This document shows positions 43,350-54,860 of a stretch of DNA of 64,000 nucleotides, in pieces (the stretch's first letter is position 1; each line of letters begins with the position of its first letter). Where the stretch lies: assembly GCF_000276665.1 (NCBI RefSeq), contig NW_004955484.1, positions 5,903,337 through 5,967,336 on the forward strand. The letters are read 5' to 3'. The notes under the pieces were generated by a model, which was not told the origin of the DNA, made no database searches, and saw only the letters and a list, made by a program, of their open reading frames with translations. The translations under genes were made by a program, and so were the position numbers. This stretch comes from Chinchilla lanigera (lineage: Eukaryota; Chordata; Mammalia; Rodentia; Chinchillidae).

Positions 43350-45589
43350 GTCTTGCAGTGAAATCCTGAGGTCAGTGAATGTCACTGAGGAATGCCAAGC
43401 TGGACATGAGAAAAAGACAGGTCTCAAGGGATAAAGCTGAAGGCAACAGAACATTGGGCCTTGCTTGTATGCATTGGTTGCCTCCCTGTCTTGCGATCCA
43501 GGTCCTTCATCCTGTCTCCCTAGATCTGCTTCTGCCCGTAACCCCTACATTGTTGACTATTACTTTGAAGTTATCCCCTGTATTGGTTCTTTTCTGTTGC
43601 TTCCAACTCACCATGCTCTGTTCCTTCTCTAATCTCCCATGACTTACGCACTCTCTACCATCCAACCCAGTACTTACTCGAAACTGTTTGTCATTCTTTT
43701 CCAACAGTTTCCTGCAGCTAGCTCTTTTCCACCAAATAACACTCTTCGTGCCTTGAAAGAAAGCATCTTGTCATGGGCTTGTTGGAGGCTCTTCACCCTC
43801 ACTAGATCTAGAACTTCGGGGATCTCCACAAGTTTTTGCTGGTAAAACTGCCTAAGCTTTGTCACCTCCCTGCCTCCACTTCCAAACAGGTCCTATGCTT
43901 AGGGTTCTGCATTCCTGATCAGATAACACAAACACCTGAGGCATCATTGTGCTTAAACATTATGCTATGGGGGAGAAAAGAATTGTTATAGCTCAAAATT
44001 CTTGGTTTTTCTTTCTTGTGCTAAGAGATATCAGTGAGTGCAAGAGTTCCCTGGCTCACTTTGGTATCTGGCTCTCTCGTGAGATATGCAGAGACATTTT
44101 CCTCAAGCTGGGGGAATCTTAGCTAAGGGCAGGGAACACTGAGACTAAGCAGGGCTCTTTTTAATAAACACAGGAGACATGAGATGAGCAGGACCAGAGG
44201 ACAGGAAGAGGTGATATAGAATTTCATCTCTCAGCTGTATATTAGGGGATGAAGATTACGCTTAGGGGGTGGGTTGGGAAATAACCATGATATTGAAGAG
44301 GGGGTGGAGCCTGGTTGTTTTACTACTGCTGAGGTTTAGTAGATTCCCAAGGAGAAATTTTTAGGTTTCAGCATAGCTTTTCCTTTCCACAGAAGCTGGG
44401 GGTATTGTTCTGCTTCAGTATTAATCTTGCTTTCCATTTGCACCTGCTAATGTTACCTGGCAGAGTCATAGCCATGGCCAAGCCCCTCCTCCCTCCAAGT
44501 TTATTTATTGTGGCTATTTTACTAGCTATTGGCTCAACACACTCCACTCAAATATTCATCATTTAGCTCTCTGGGTAAATCGTATTTAATCAGCACAGGA
44601 GAGAAAATAGCATAATTATAGATGCCGGATGCCATTACACTCAGAAGAAATTAAACCCTGTCTCAAGCCAACCAGCAGTTGTTGTGATTGCATCACCCCT
44701 GGGGTTATGGGGAGGTTAGTGGCCATTTGGGGCCAGTGGTACCATGTAGGATGCCTGACCCAGCTGAGCCATAAGGAGACCCACTCCTGCACACACACAT
44801 TCACAGCATCAAGAACTCATCAAACGGCAGCCAGTAAATTAATCTTTTATTGTTCTGAGATGTGATGAATGAGTGGGTAATAAAGCAAGGTTCATGCATG
44901 GAGACGAGGGGTGGTAAATAAATGGACCTAGAGAATTCCAGTCCTAAAAGCTGAAAAGAGGGCATTCCCATTTCCAGTCTTTTCCAGAGCACTTTCTGCC
45001 AGTAGCCTGAGCCATAGTCATGATTACGGAAAAGCAGAAGGAAATCTTTACAGGGAAGCAAATGCATCCACTGGGAGACTGTGAGTCCTCACGGGGAATC
45101 CGCCCATCTACAAAGGGTGTAAATGAGAAGGTGAACCGCGAGGCACACTCCAGCCCTGTGCGTTACCTAAGCAGACTGCACTCATCTCACAAGCAAAACT
45201 TCCCACGTCACTACTACTAACGAGTTATTTTTGTTTGGGGAAATAGATAACAGGGAAAGATGCAAAAGCCCAATACGAGGATAAGATCAGAGCCCTACCT
45301 GCTTTCTGCCTGTGGAAACGGGCTCCTGGGAAAAGCTGGAAACTTGGGATCAGCTGCCTTCCAGCCATTCACAGCCCCAGCCTCTTCCCACACATATCCA
45401 AGGCCACCTGCGCTTGTGCAACTGACAGAATTAGAGTCACCTTTAATCTCCTGACACAGCTTCTCTTCCCTAAACCTAAAGCCCAGGTCAGTCGCCTCAT
45501 TCACTGTGGAGTGCAGTTTGCAAAAATTCAAAAATGTCCAAAGATGCAATTATGCTTTACTTATTACTATTGGGTGACTGTTTTTTTTT
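43350..45589. other. No gene; mostly single-copy unassigned sequence
   Basis: A 2.2-kb stretch without a repeat that I can name. Frames are short (under 90 codons), often on both strands, with no domain. Confidence 0.4.
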
Positions 45590-46010
45590 CCTCTTTATTC
45601 TTTTTTCTTTTGGCTAATAATGCTTTTGAGGTTTGGATAAGTAACTAAGAGGAAGGAGATCTCCTTCTGGTCCATCCTGCTGCCGACAATTAAGAAACCT
45701 CAAAGTAATTTTTGAAAATGTCAGCGTCTCATTTAGCAAAAGGATAAATAATAAATGAAGCGTAATCACTGTCCTGTGCTGGTGGTACAGCTTTGCGGTG
45801 TCATTAGTAAACTAACGGTATAATATCTTTGTGTCACAGTTTAATTATATCTTGTAATTAGTTTCAGCAATGGATTGCATGGAGTCAGGCCCCCTGAGCT
45901 AAACAAAAGGTAATAGAACTTTCAGCGCCCTTGCATAAATCAATTATGAAAGTGTCCTGCGTTATTTGAAGCTTGTTTGCTGTAATTTTATGCACAGAGC
46001 TGAACTGGTC
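45590..46010. promoter_or_regulatory. Candidate distal regulatory block
   Basis: Repeat-free, with clustered homeodomain-type sites (TAATTA at 45855-45860, TTAATTA at 45841-45847, CAATTA at 45941-45946), an octamer-like TTGCATAAAT (45931-45940) and intact CpGs in TTTCAGCGCCC and GTCAGCGTCTC. The texture resembles vertebrate developmental enhancers. Conservation is untested, so this is an inference. Confidence 0.3.
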
Positions 46011-48324
46011 CTGCTTGCCCGTGGAGGGCAGTTCACCCTACTCAGTGTGCATCTGCAGCTGAGCCTGCAGTGGGGCCCACGAGCAGCCTGGCCCGCTGGT
46101 GCTCCTGTCAGGACCAGCTCAGCAGTCAGTGGCACAGAAGGGCCCCGAACGGAAGGGGCCGGGAGCTGTGGAGGGTGGGGGCAGGGAACGCACGAGGACC
46201 GGGGCAGGTAATAGATGCACCATGTGCAAGAGAGCAGGGAATCAAATGGGAAAAGATGTGAGGGCCTGGAAGAATGATTCTTTATGCTTCCCCGAACAAA
46301 GATGAGAAGGTTAGCAGCATCAAAGGCCGAGCATCGCTGATGAATATGGGCAGGCGGACGCGATACATGTCCCTTTATCATTCGTCCTTTCAACATCCTG
46401 CTCTCCCCACGCGGTTGGAATTGGAACCAGCACAGGGTACTTGGCAATAGGGCATGGTGAAGAAGAAGCCACGTCTTTAATTGGGTCTAATTCGGGTCCT
46501 ACAGAGCTCAGAAACTGTAAGGGCCTCTGAGCATCGTTGAGGGCTAGCTGTGGTCACCAGGCCCAGATGGGAGAGTCACGGAGTCCCGCTGGGGGAAGCT
46601 AAGAAGAAACTCGGGGGCGGGGGGGCTGGTTAAGTCCAAATGGCACCAATACGTGTGATCGTCTTCTTTTTGATCAAACTGTAAGGCATGGCAGAGAGTG
46701 GGGGTGGGGTCCACATTCAAAGTCCTCATCAAGTCATCTTTGAAAGTAAGTCTAGTGCCATGCTGGCCTTTCTGTTTATACAACAATTTACAGGTTTAAA
46801 TGAAACCCCGCTTGAAAAAGCAGACCGAATCTTCCTATTGTGAGCACTTCAGCAAATTTAACAAAAGAAAGAGCTCAGGCTAGGAAGAGAGAGAGAGAGA
46901 GGGGTGGGGGGAGAAAAAAAGGTCCAGTCCTCAGACTGGTGTGCTGTAATCTGGCTGGTTGCTATGGTGACATGATGGCTTGTTCACATGGCAACATACC
47001 TTAGGTCCACTATTAAAATGATGAGAGTGAACTCGGTTGCATTAAGGAGAGTGTGCTGTATGCTAAAGCGAGTCTTTATCTCCAGAGAGCGCTGGACAGA
47101 GACTAGCATCCAGTACAAATGAGGGAGGAAAGGAGGAGGAGGAAAAGGTTGGAGGTCTAGGGAAAAATTGCAAGGATACAATAACCCTGAAAAGAAAGAT
47201 CCTCTGTGCTATATCTCAATCGAGGGTCTGAGAGTCAGAATATGGGCAAAGAGTTTTGTTTGCTATGGGATTCACTACCCAAATCAGTCCATTGGGATAA
47301 TGACTCCTTAAAGAACATATTCCAAGTGAACCTGCTATACCTTAGCTGTAAAAACCATCCACAGTAAACCCAACCTATGAGCTGCCGCTGTAATGAATAA
47401 CGGAGTGACCTCCACTTAAATAAAAAACTCTAAGAACAGTGAAGGTGGCAAGTTACATAGCATTTATTTATTGAATACAAAAGTCCATTGACAGCCCCAG
47501 ATCCACATCGTATCACATTAGAGCTGGTGGGGAGCATTTCCTTGGGAAATCGGGTTTCATGCTTCCTTTAACATAGTGACAATTTTTCCTCCTACTGACG
47601 TAGAGAGGGTGGTGATAATTCTGCAGACATTATCCCAACAACCCTCCCTCCCAACCCATGCTGGATTTCTTTCTGTTGTTTAGCAGGTATTTCTGTGGCA
47701 TACATAAGAGACAGCTGGGAATTACAGGGCTATATAATCCTACCGTGGGCTCCAAGTGATATCGTAAACCATCTGGGGAATGCTGAGCCCCTGAAATTCC
47801 TGCTCACTTCAACTTTCTGCCCTTCCCCCTTCCCACCTCTCTATGGCTGGCTGTGCTTTATTTGAAAATCTCATTACCATAAAGCAAAGGGAAGCCCATG
47901 CAAGCTACCAATGTCTCCTGGCTTGGAGACACAGTGGAAAATGAGTTTGGCATTAATTTGGCTTTTGATGATGATTATTCTCAAGTCAGAGGGTTCCATT
48001 CTACTGGTTCCATTCTGCCAACTGCTCCAGATGCACTGGTGCTAGCAGAGGGACCTGCATTCCAGGAGCTCCCGTCCTGGCACAGAAGAGGGGACACGAA
48101 GTACTGAGACCAGCAAAAGGGGCTGATGACCAGGACAGAGAGGAAAGATAAACACACTAGTAATTGTCTTTTCTCTACCCCAACCTCATGTTTTTCTTAA
48201 GTCTGAGGCTGTAGAGCATAGCTCTCTGGTACTTTCAAAATTTCTAAGCTTTGTCTGCCTTATAAGTCTATGTGGTCAAACCCAGTGCAGGAGAGGCATG
48301 ACTACTGAGGGGTTAACGTCCTGA
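46011..48324. other. No gene; single-copy sequence, GC-rich at 46010-46220, with an X-box-like site
   Basis: A 161-codon minus-strand frame (45962-46447) and several plus-strand frames overlap in the GC-rich part, which argues for composition and not coding. A GA-rich low-complexity patch lies at about 46888-46920. Otherwise no repeat was recognised. Confidence 0.4.
46958..46995 (+). promoter_or_regulatory. RFX X-box-like motif and adjacent half site
   Basis: GTTGCTATGGTGAC (46958-46971) has three mismatches to the symmetric RFX-family consensus GTTGCCATGGCAAC. The near-perfect half site CATGGCAAC follows at 46987-46995. Short motifs occur by chance; the pairing within 40 bases is what makes it worth noting. 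Confidence 0.3.
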
Positions 48325-48490
48325 ACATTGTAGTAGAGACCAGCATTGTCACCAGCTAGCTGGGTGACCTCAATGAACCTGTTTTCTGATCTGCAAAGTA
48401 AGAGTATAGCGATATCTTACCTCACTGGATTGTTGGGAGATGAAATGAGGTAATCATTGGAAATGCATACACTCAATCCAGAATATTTAT
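48325..48490 (+). mobile_element. MIR SINE
   Basis: GAGACCAGCATTGTCACCAG, CTAGCTGGGTGACCTCAATG, GTTTTCTGATCTGCAAAGTA, ATATCTTACCTCACTGGATT, GTTGGGAGATGAAATGAGGT in MIR order. Confidence 0.85.
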
Positions 48491-49814
48491 ATTGTAGTAT
48501 TATTCCCCATGGACCTGGCCATTCAGTGGCAGGCAAAGTTACTTCCATGGCAGTTTTAGCAATAGGGAAAAGCATCATCTTCTGCTAAGAAGCTCTTGAA
48601 CAATAGGCCAAAGACCTTTACCTGTTTTTAAAGAGTCCAGAACAGCACACAGCTCAAATGTGTTTATTCTAGAATTTTCATCCCTAGATGCTGCCAGAGA
48701 TGCAAGCTTGGTGTACAGTTCAACTTGTCTTTTTCTGCTATGTGCTTTTCCTTTTGTTTTTTTATATTTTGACTTCTGACACAATACTTTGTCCCTTTCC
48801 CCCCAGTAGTGGGCAAGCTTCTCCTCTTAGGCATGGTAGACTGTACGGGGCAGGAGAGAGAGAGAGACTGAGGTGTCTCTCAACTTTCCATGACAGCTGC
48901 ACTCCTGTTTCCTCCTGAGGACCAAAATAACTACAAAGTGTATGAAATCGTTAAGCACATAAAAATCCCGGAGGTAGAGGCTGAGAATAAAACTCATGAT
49001 TTCCCAACCAAAAGCATCAAAGCCCAGCCCTCACAGTTCATTTGCTTCCCTCTGCTCGCTGTGACTTCACTAGGTAAGCAGGCAGCATTAGCCTTACACA
49101 CACAGCTCTGAGCCCTGCCTGGCCCACCGGCCTGGTATGCATAATAAAGACATGAGGTGTGGAGGAGTCCAGGCACAGCGGAAATCAGCCAGAACACACT
49201 GAAAAGAAAGAAGGCATTTGAATCCTCATGACTATTTTTTTTTTGCAGCTTATGATATACTTTTCACACATTTAATGGCGAGTGCAGCTTGGTTTAAAGA
49301 AACTTCCCATTTGCATGTGCCATGACAGAATAGTAAGGTTAGGCAGCATGTCTTGATGTACGGTCCCATCAGGTGGCGTGATGATAGAAAAAGAGGCTGT
49401 GTTGAGATATTGAAATCTGAATAGGAAACTTAGAAAAGGAGGTTCCGCTCCTGCCGCCACATAGCGAGCGCATGAATATTTCTTTGCTTCCAGTCTTCCC
49501 CAGCAGCCTTCGCTTTGGGACAAGCTTTTTAGCAAAAAGCACAGCATACTATATGGAATTCTTCACAGGTGCTGAGGGCTGTCCCGGGAGACCCGACCAC
49601 ATAGCATAGACCTTTGTAAAGCAGGTCTCCCATCCCTTTCTTCTCCTTCCCGAATGCCTACTCATGGTTATAGGCTTTCACTAAGCACATTTCAGAGCAC
49701 TAAGAAGGATGAAAAAGAGGTTCTGCTTTCAAGGAGTTTAAAGTTTAATTAGAAAATTAGACATCCACACGTGAGGAGTAATCTATTTAAGAGGATAAGG
49801 CCCCAAATGGTCTA
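48491..49814. other. No gene; unassigned sequence
   Basis: No repeat recognised. Frames below 95 codons have no domain. Confidence 0.4.
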
Positions 49815-49985
49815 GATCAGAGGCTGGAAAACCTCGGCCTGGGAGCCAACACTACACTGTCAGTAGTTTTCATAAATAAAGGTTTTAATTGGAACACAGC
49901 TATGCCCCTTCATTCACACCTTGCCTGTGGATGCCTCCTACCTGTAGTGGCAGGCATGAGTAGTTGCAAGAAACACTTGCATGCT
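49815..49985 (-). mobile_element. hAT-type DNA transposon relic (MER33-like)
   Basis: Reverse complement of the element type at 12779: AAATAAAGGTTTTAATTGGA, ACACAGCTATGCCCCTTCAT, GGCATGAGTAGTTGCAAGAA, with left-end text AGGCTGGAAAACCTCGGCC. Confidence 0.6.
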
Positions 49986-51749
49986 CTGCTGAAAATACTT
50001 GTCATTTAGCCCTGGGCCAGTAGGGTTTGCAAAATCTTGGTCTGGATGTTCTCAGTTCAGAAGGAGAGTGATTGTGGTGGCTGGGAGTGACCATAACAAG
50101 ATAATGGAAAATACGTCCCTTGGCAGGGCCCAGAGGGAAGTGGACACACTTGGAGGAGTGGAGAAGACATTCTTAGTTGGGGAAGTGGTACAGGAAAGAG
50201 TGCAGAGAGAAGAGACAGTCTTACTGTTGGTAAGACTGGAAGACGAGTGACTTGGTGAGCATAGCCAGCTTCATTCCAGAGCAGCGGCAGAAAGGTTCGT
50301 CAGAGAGGCAGGAGGCAAACTAAGTGTGTGGGATTCTTGAAGCCCAGGAAGAAGTGGGTTTTCAAGGACTGAAGGGGTAGGGGAGGTGGCTGGTGCCATC
50401 ATTCAGTGGAACAAGAGTGGGATAGGTAAGGGAAGAAAAAGAATACAATTCTACCAGGCATGCTGTCATGCACCTGCAATCTCAGCTACTTGGGAGGCTG
50501 AAGCAGGAGGAACATTAGTTCAAAGCCAGTCTGGGCCATGTAGTGAGGCCCTGTTTTGAAATAAAATATGGAAAAGGCTGGCAATGTAGTGAAGGGGCCA
50601 TCTCTTTGGGAAAATAAAAGAAGAGACATCTGTTGGCAATTTGAGTAAATGGCTAAGCTGAGTACAGAATTTGCCAGGTTAGGTGTGATGGTGGATGTCT
50701 TAAGATAAAAGAGGATTGCTAGAGAGGGACAGAGGATCTAGGGAAGTAGAAAATAAGGAAGGAGGTTCACCTCATGCAGTAATACCAGTGAAAACTCTGA
50801 GAGACCAAGTAGTTGTCTTGGGCAGAGAAGTAGATGAGCCAGCAGTGTGCCCTCAAAAATCTCCCTCATCTCATGAAGGTCATCAGCTGACAGTAGATGT
50901 GATAGGCCAGTCTGAAGTTAAGAGGATAGGTAAGTAAATACAAAGGCCCTTTGAGTGTCACAGCACCCTCCCATGGAAGGCCATACCTGTTTACCTTGGT
51001 GACTTCTTCTACAGGGTATGGTGTGGGCTCATGTGTGAGAGAGGTGACTCAGGTTGATGTCGACCCAGGAGGAATTCCAATGGACGGCAGCGTCTAAACT
51101 GCGTGAAGACTGGAGAGACTGCCAAAAGCCACATGGGGCCAGACTAGACCTAAAGGGCTGGATAGTAAGGAGGGAACTAATATTCATGGCAGCAAGTGAG
51201 TCAGGGTCATCTGTTGAAACTCACTGAGAGGCTAGGGATTGATGTGCTTGTATTTTTTTTCTCCATCAGTATTATTCCTGGAGGTAAAGAAACTTGGCTT
51301 TTTTGATCATGAATCAAAGCAAAACAAAACAATGCAGTGTTCTGTTTTCATTGCAGGCTAGCTGCACTGATCTGAAAGAGTGGTAGGCATTGTCACAACT
51401 CACCACTATCCATTCTCTTATACTTCTAGATACTTGTAGAGTTACACTTGCCACCTGTCTTGAAGGAAGTCATGGCCATATGATTTGATTTGGCCAAAAA
51501 GTGAAAATGGATGCAATCAACATCACTTTCGGGTTGTATCATTTCATTTTCAATGTGAGACCCTCTTAAAGTCTCTAATCATGCTGTGGTGGTCATGGAG
51601 GCCTATGTTGAAATGCAGGAGCAAGGATTGCTAAGAATAGAGGAAAAAGCCCAGTTACCTGAACCCTCAGCAGAGGGAGGAAGACGTTATTAACTCAACT
51701 TCTTCCCTCATCCTGATTCATTTATTGAAGGCCTGAACCTTCAGATACA
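49986..51749. other. No gene; purine-rich sequence, probably old repeat, holding a B1-dID
   Basis: Outside the SINE at 50453-50610 the + strand is G/A-rich. Phrases such as GGCTGGGAGTGACCATAACA and GTGGAGAAGACATTC give the impression of very old mammalian repeat sequence. No name can be supported. The open frames are short. Confidence 0.35.
50453..50610 (+). mobile_element. B1-dID-type dimeric SINE
   Basis: A B1 unit (CCAGGCATGCTGTCATGCAC, CTCAGCTACTTGGGAGGCTG, AAGCAGGAGGAAC, CCAGTCTGGGCCATGTAGTG, AGGCCCTGTTTTGAAATAAA) is joined through an A-rich linker to an ID-like unit (AAAAGGCTGGCAATGTAGTG). This is the same B1-then-ID order as at 9003 and, reversed, at 5790. Confidence 0.7.
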
Positions 51750-52185
51750 GAGCCTTTAAAGAGGTGATTATGTTAAAAAGCAGTCAAAATAGACCCTGAT
51801 CCAGTGTGACAGGTGTCCGTGTAGTAAGAGGAAACTCACACACAAACAGATACTACGACTGTGAGCAAAAAGAGGAAAAAACATGTGAAGACACATGAGA
51901 GATGCCATCTTCAGGCCAAGAAGACAGGCCTTAGGAGAACTCGATTTACTAGCACTTTTTTTTTTTTTTTTTTTTTTTGGTTTTTCTCTGGTACCAGGAA
52001 CCGAACTCACGACCTTGCGCTTGCCAGGCAGGCGCTTTGCCGCTGAGCTAAATCCCCAGCCCCGATTTACTAGCACTTTGATCTTAGACTTCCAGCCTTC
52101 AGAACAATTGCACTCCAGATTCTGTTATGCAAGCCCCCAATTTGGGGGTATTCTATCATGGCAACCTTAGTAAAATCATACAAGG
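51750..52185 (+). mobile_element. MaLR-type LTR relic split by a young ID
   Basis: TTTAAAGAGGTGATTATGTT, GACAGGTGTCCGTGTAGTAA, ACATGTGAAGACACATGAGA, GATCTTAGACTTCCAGCCTT and ATTCTATCATGGCAACCTTA follow a common mammalian LTR-like repeat (MLT1/MST sort; exact family unsure). The ID at 51959-52062 sits within it. Confidence 0.55.
51959..52062 (-). mobile_element. Young ID SINE with 17-bp target-site duplication
   Basis: Reverse-complement ID: a T-run from 51956, GGTTTTTCTCTGGTACCAGG, AACCGAACTCACGACCTTGC, GCTTTGCCGCTGAGCTAAAT, CCCCAGCCC. Exact 17-base flanks CGATTTACTAGCACTTT lie at 51942-51958 and 52063-52079. It is almost identical to the IDs at 4548 and 25736. Confidence 0.97.
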
Positions 52186-53379
52186 AGCAACCTTCTTTTC
52201 TTTTAAACCAGAAAGATGTTGGGGTTGCTTGTCACCACAGCATAGCCATACACATCCTAACCAATACAGTAGAATCATGTAGGTAGGTGACACAAATGAG
52301 CTCTCTGAAGTGATGACATTTGAGAATTGGACAGCAAGCAGGCACTGGGAGTTGTACAGTGTGGAAAAAAAGATGTAAGGATGTAAGGACCAATACAAAA
52401 TCTTTGGGTAGCTTGGACTGGGGAAGAGAGGGAAATGTGGAAGAGGGCAGGCTGAAGCCAAGTGACATAGGGGTCATAGGCTAGGTTCAAGATTCTCTAC
52501 TCCGTCTCATAAGGCATGGAGACACTGTGATTTTAAGCAAGAAAATGATAAAATCAGATTGAACCTGTTTTTAAGAACGTTACTGCAACTTGTGTGCACA
52601 GAATGAGCTGTAGGAGGGAAGAACAACACCAGGGAGACATTTGCAGAAGTGCAGGCAAGAGCAACGTTGGCACCTCAATCTAGGCTGTGAAGAAGCAAAT
52701 GGATTTGGGTGTTTTGATTCCATCAGCTTTTTCCTTGGGCAGCTATAGATGTTAGAGCTGCAAGTAGATTGGTAATTTCATACTCTTCTTTACCATGTTT
52801 ATTGTGAGGAGATGCCAGGATTTGGGCAGAAGAAAGAATAAGGTCAGTTTTGTGGGAAGATCGTGGATGGAGATAATTATATGGTAGCTCCCACAAAGGA
52901 AAGTGAGTAAGTTACAACGGGCCTAGGAGCTTTCTCATGGCATGCGGAGGAGGAGAGATGAGTATGCAGTGATGGAAATGGGGGGAAAGAAACTGCCCCA
53001 CTGATTTTAGGGTGGCTGTGACACCAGTCACTACTCTCAACTTTGTGTACTGTGGGACACGCTATTGGTGGAGAGTGTGAGGTTTCAGGAATGTAGAGGT
53101 CAGTATAACTTTACCTGAACTCTATGATTTCAGGCCTCTGGACAGAATCACAGAATCTCTGGAGCAGATACCTACAAGGGATGGAAGGCTGAAGTTACAG
53201 TTTCAGGCATTGGATGTGGAGCACTGGTTTGAGAAAACAATCATGAATCCTATTCTTCTCACCCCCAGTTCTGTGCCAGCTCAGAGGGCTTCCAGTGATC
53301 CAATGAATACAACACTTACTCTTTTTCTTGATCGCTTTTATTTCAGAAACAAAATCAGAAAGACACAAGGTGAAACAAT
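52186..53379. other. No gene; mixed sequence with an old repeat at about 52480-52700
   Basis: ATTTTAAGCAAGAAAATGAT, AAAATCAGATTGAACCTGTT and ACGTTACTGCAACTTGTGTG resemble the later part of the ancient repeat seen at 53625-54135. The rest is unassigned. Confidence 0.4.
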
Positions 53380-53465
53380 TAACAATTTATATTTGTGTAG
53401 TGCTTTTGGAATTTGTAAATCTCTTTCATTGATAGTAGGTCTCATTTGACTTTATCCCAACCTCT
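53380..53465 (-). mobile_element. MIR-type SINE fragment
   Basis: CAATTTATATTTGTGTAGTG, CTTTTGGAATTTGTAAATC and AGGTCTCATTTGACTTTATC look like the right part of a MIR-family element in reverse complement. Confidence 0.5.
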
Positions 53466-53624
53466 CTGGCTGCTGGGTGGAGAATGAATAGATTAAGGGG
53501 ATGAGGAAAGAGAACAGAGGGTGAGGGATAAGCCAGGTGAGATGTACCAGGGCAGCTCAGTCTAGGATGGGGAGACGTGGATGGTTATTTGGATGTCAGT
53601 TCTCCAAACTAGTAAATTTATAAG

Positions 53625-54135
53625 TGCAGCAAACATTTATGGATCTACTAGTGTGTAAACATGGGGTTAGGTTTTGCATGCTTAGAAATGCTGTCTATTA
53701 ACATTGCCAAAATGTGGTGTGAGCAGTGCTGAGCTAGAGGGTAAGCAAATAACTGTGGCACAGTAAGATAATGGCTCTAGCTAAAATCTGAATTGGATGC
53801 CCTGGAAGTGAGTCTGGTGACTGCCTGGGGAAGAGAGAAGCCTTCCATAAGGGAGGGGACATGGGAGTAAGGCCTGAGAAGAGGATAGGGGATTTTCCTG
53901 GAAAGAAAATGCAGGGGACACCCCAGGCAGAAGGAACAGTGTAGACAGAGATGTACATGTCACAGAATTAGGGAGTTTGTTCCACAGGACAAACACCCAG
54001 GGGAGAAGGTATTGAAGAGCTGATGTGAGACCATATTGTGAGAGTCTCATACAGTTATGGTAAGAATCTTGCATTTGATTCTCAAGGCTCTGGAGGTAAC
54101 TGGAGGAGGTTTAGGGAGAGGGATGGTCATTTTAC
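53625..54135 (+). mobile_element. Ancient mammalian repeat, family not named
   Basis: CAGCAAACATTTATGGATCT, CTGAGAAGAGGATAGGGGAT, CACCCCAGGCAGAAGGAACA, GTGTAGACAGAGATGTACAT and AAGGCTCTGGAGGTAACTGG fall in the order of the common old repeat of which pieces occur at 12625, 18985 and 52480. Confidence 0.5.
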
Positions 54136-54215
54136 AGATGGAGAGACAAAAACCAAGAGGCTGAATGACATGTCCATGTTCTCAATGTCTGAAATGTTGA
54201 TAAAATCTAAACTAT
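54130..54215 (-). mobile_element. MIR SINE fragment
   Basis: GTCATTTTACAGATGGAGAG, AGGCTGAATGACATGTCCAT: the MIR left part in reverse complement. Confidence 0.6.
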
Positions 54216-54494
54216 CGGACATCTCTAAAATAATCCCTTTTTGTAACAGTGCCTTCTTGGATGACACTACTTTCTAATATAGATAAATTACATAGAACAA
54301 TATCTCCTGTAATATGCAAAGGCCATTCCAGAATTTGGGAATCTAGAAGGAATCTAAGCGGCAGAACAGAAGACCGTAAATCACATAAGAAAACCCCAAA
54401 GTCGAATTCCAGGCTAATGTCCAATAGTCATCAAGTTCAGCAATATATTCTGAGCTGACACCCAGGGTCTCAGTGCAATGCACAGTGTGGGCTT

Positions 54495-54860
54495 TGAAAC
54501 TGAATTATGCAGTGATGAATTCCTTACACATGCAACAACATGGAGGGACCTTGGAAACATTGGGTTATGTAAAAGAAGCCAGGTGCAAGAGACCACATTT
54601 TGTTTGATTCTATTCGTATGAAATGTCCAGAATAGGAAAATCTACACAGGCAGAATTAGGGAGAGAGAAAAAGGGAGAAAGACAGCTAATACGTATGCGG
54701 TTTCATTCTGAAGTGACAAAAATATTCTCAACTGAGATTGTAGTGGTGATTGCATAACCGTGAGTATATTAAACCCTCTTGAATTACATACTTCAGCTGA
54801 GTGAGTTTTATGGCATAGGAATTATATTTTAACAAAGTTATTAACAAAACTAAAGCTATA
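54495..54860 (+). mobile_element. Old L1 (L1ME/L1MD-type) 3' end
   Basis: TGCAACAACATGGAGGGACC, TTGGAAACATTGGGTTATGT, TATGAAATGTCCAGAATAGG, AAATCTACACAGGCAGAATT, AGTGGTGATTGCATAACCGT and GAGTTTTATGGCATAGGAAT are ordered L1M 3' UTR anchors. It is non-coding. Confidence 0.8.

Noticed and set aside
45962..46447. 161-codon minus-strand open frame as a gene
   Set aside because: It lies in GC-rich sequence with several overlapping frames on the other strand and has a Cys/Pro/Ser-rich translation without motifs.
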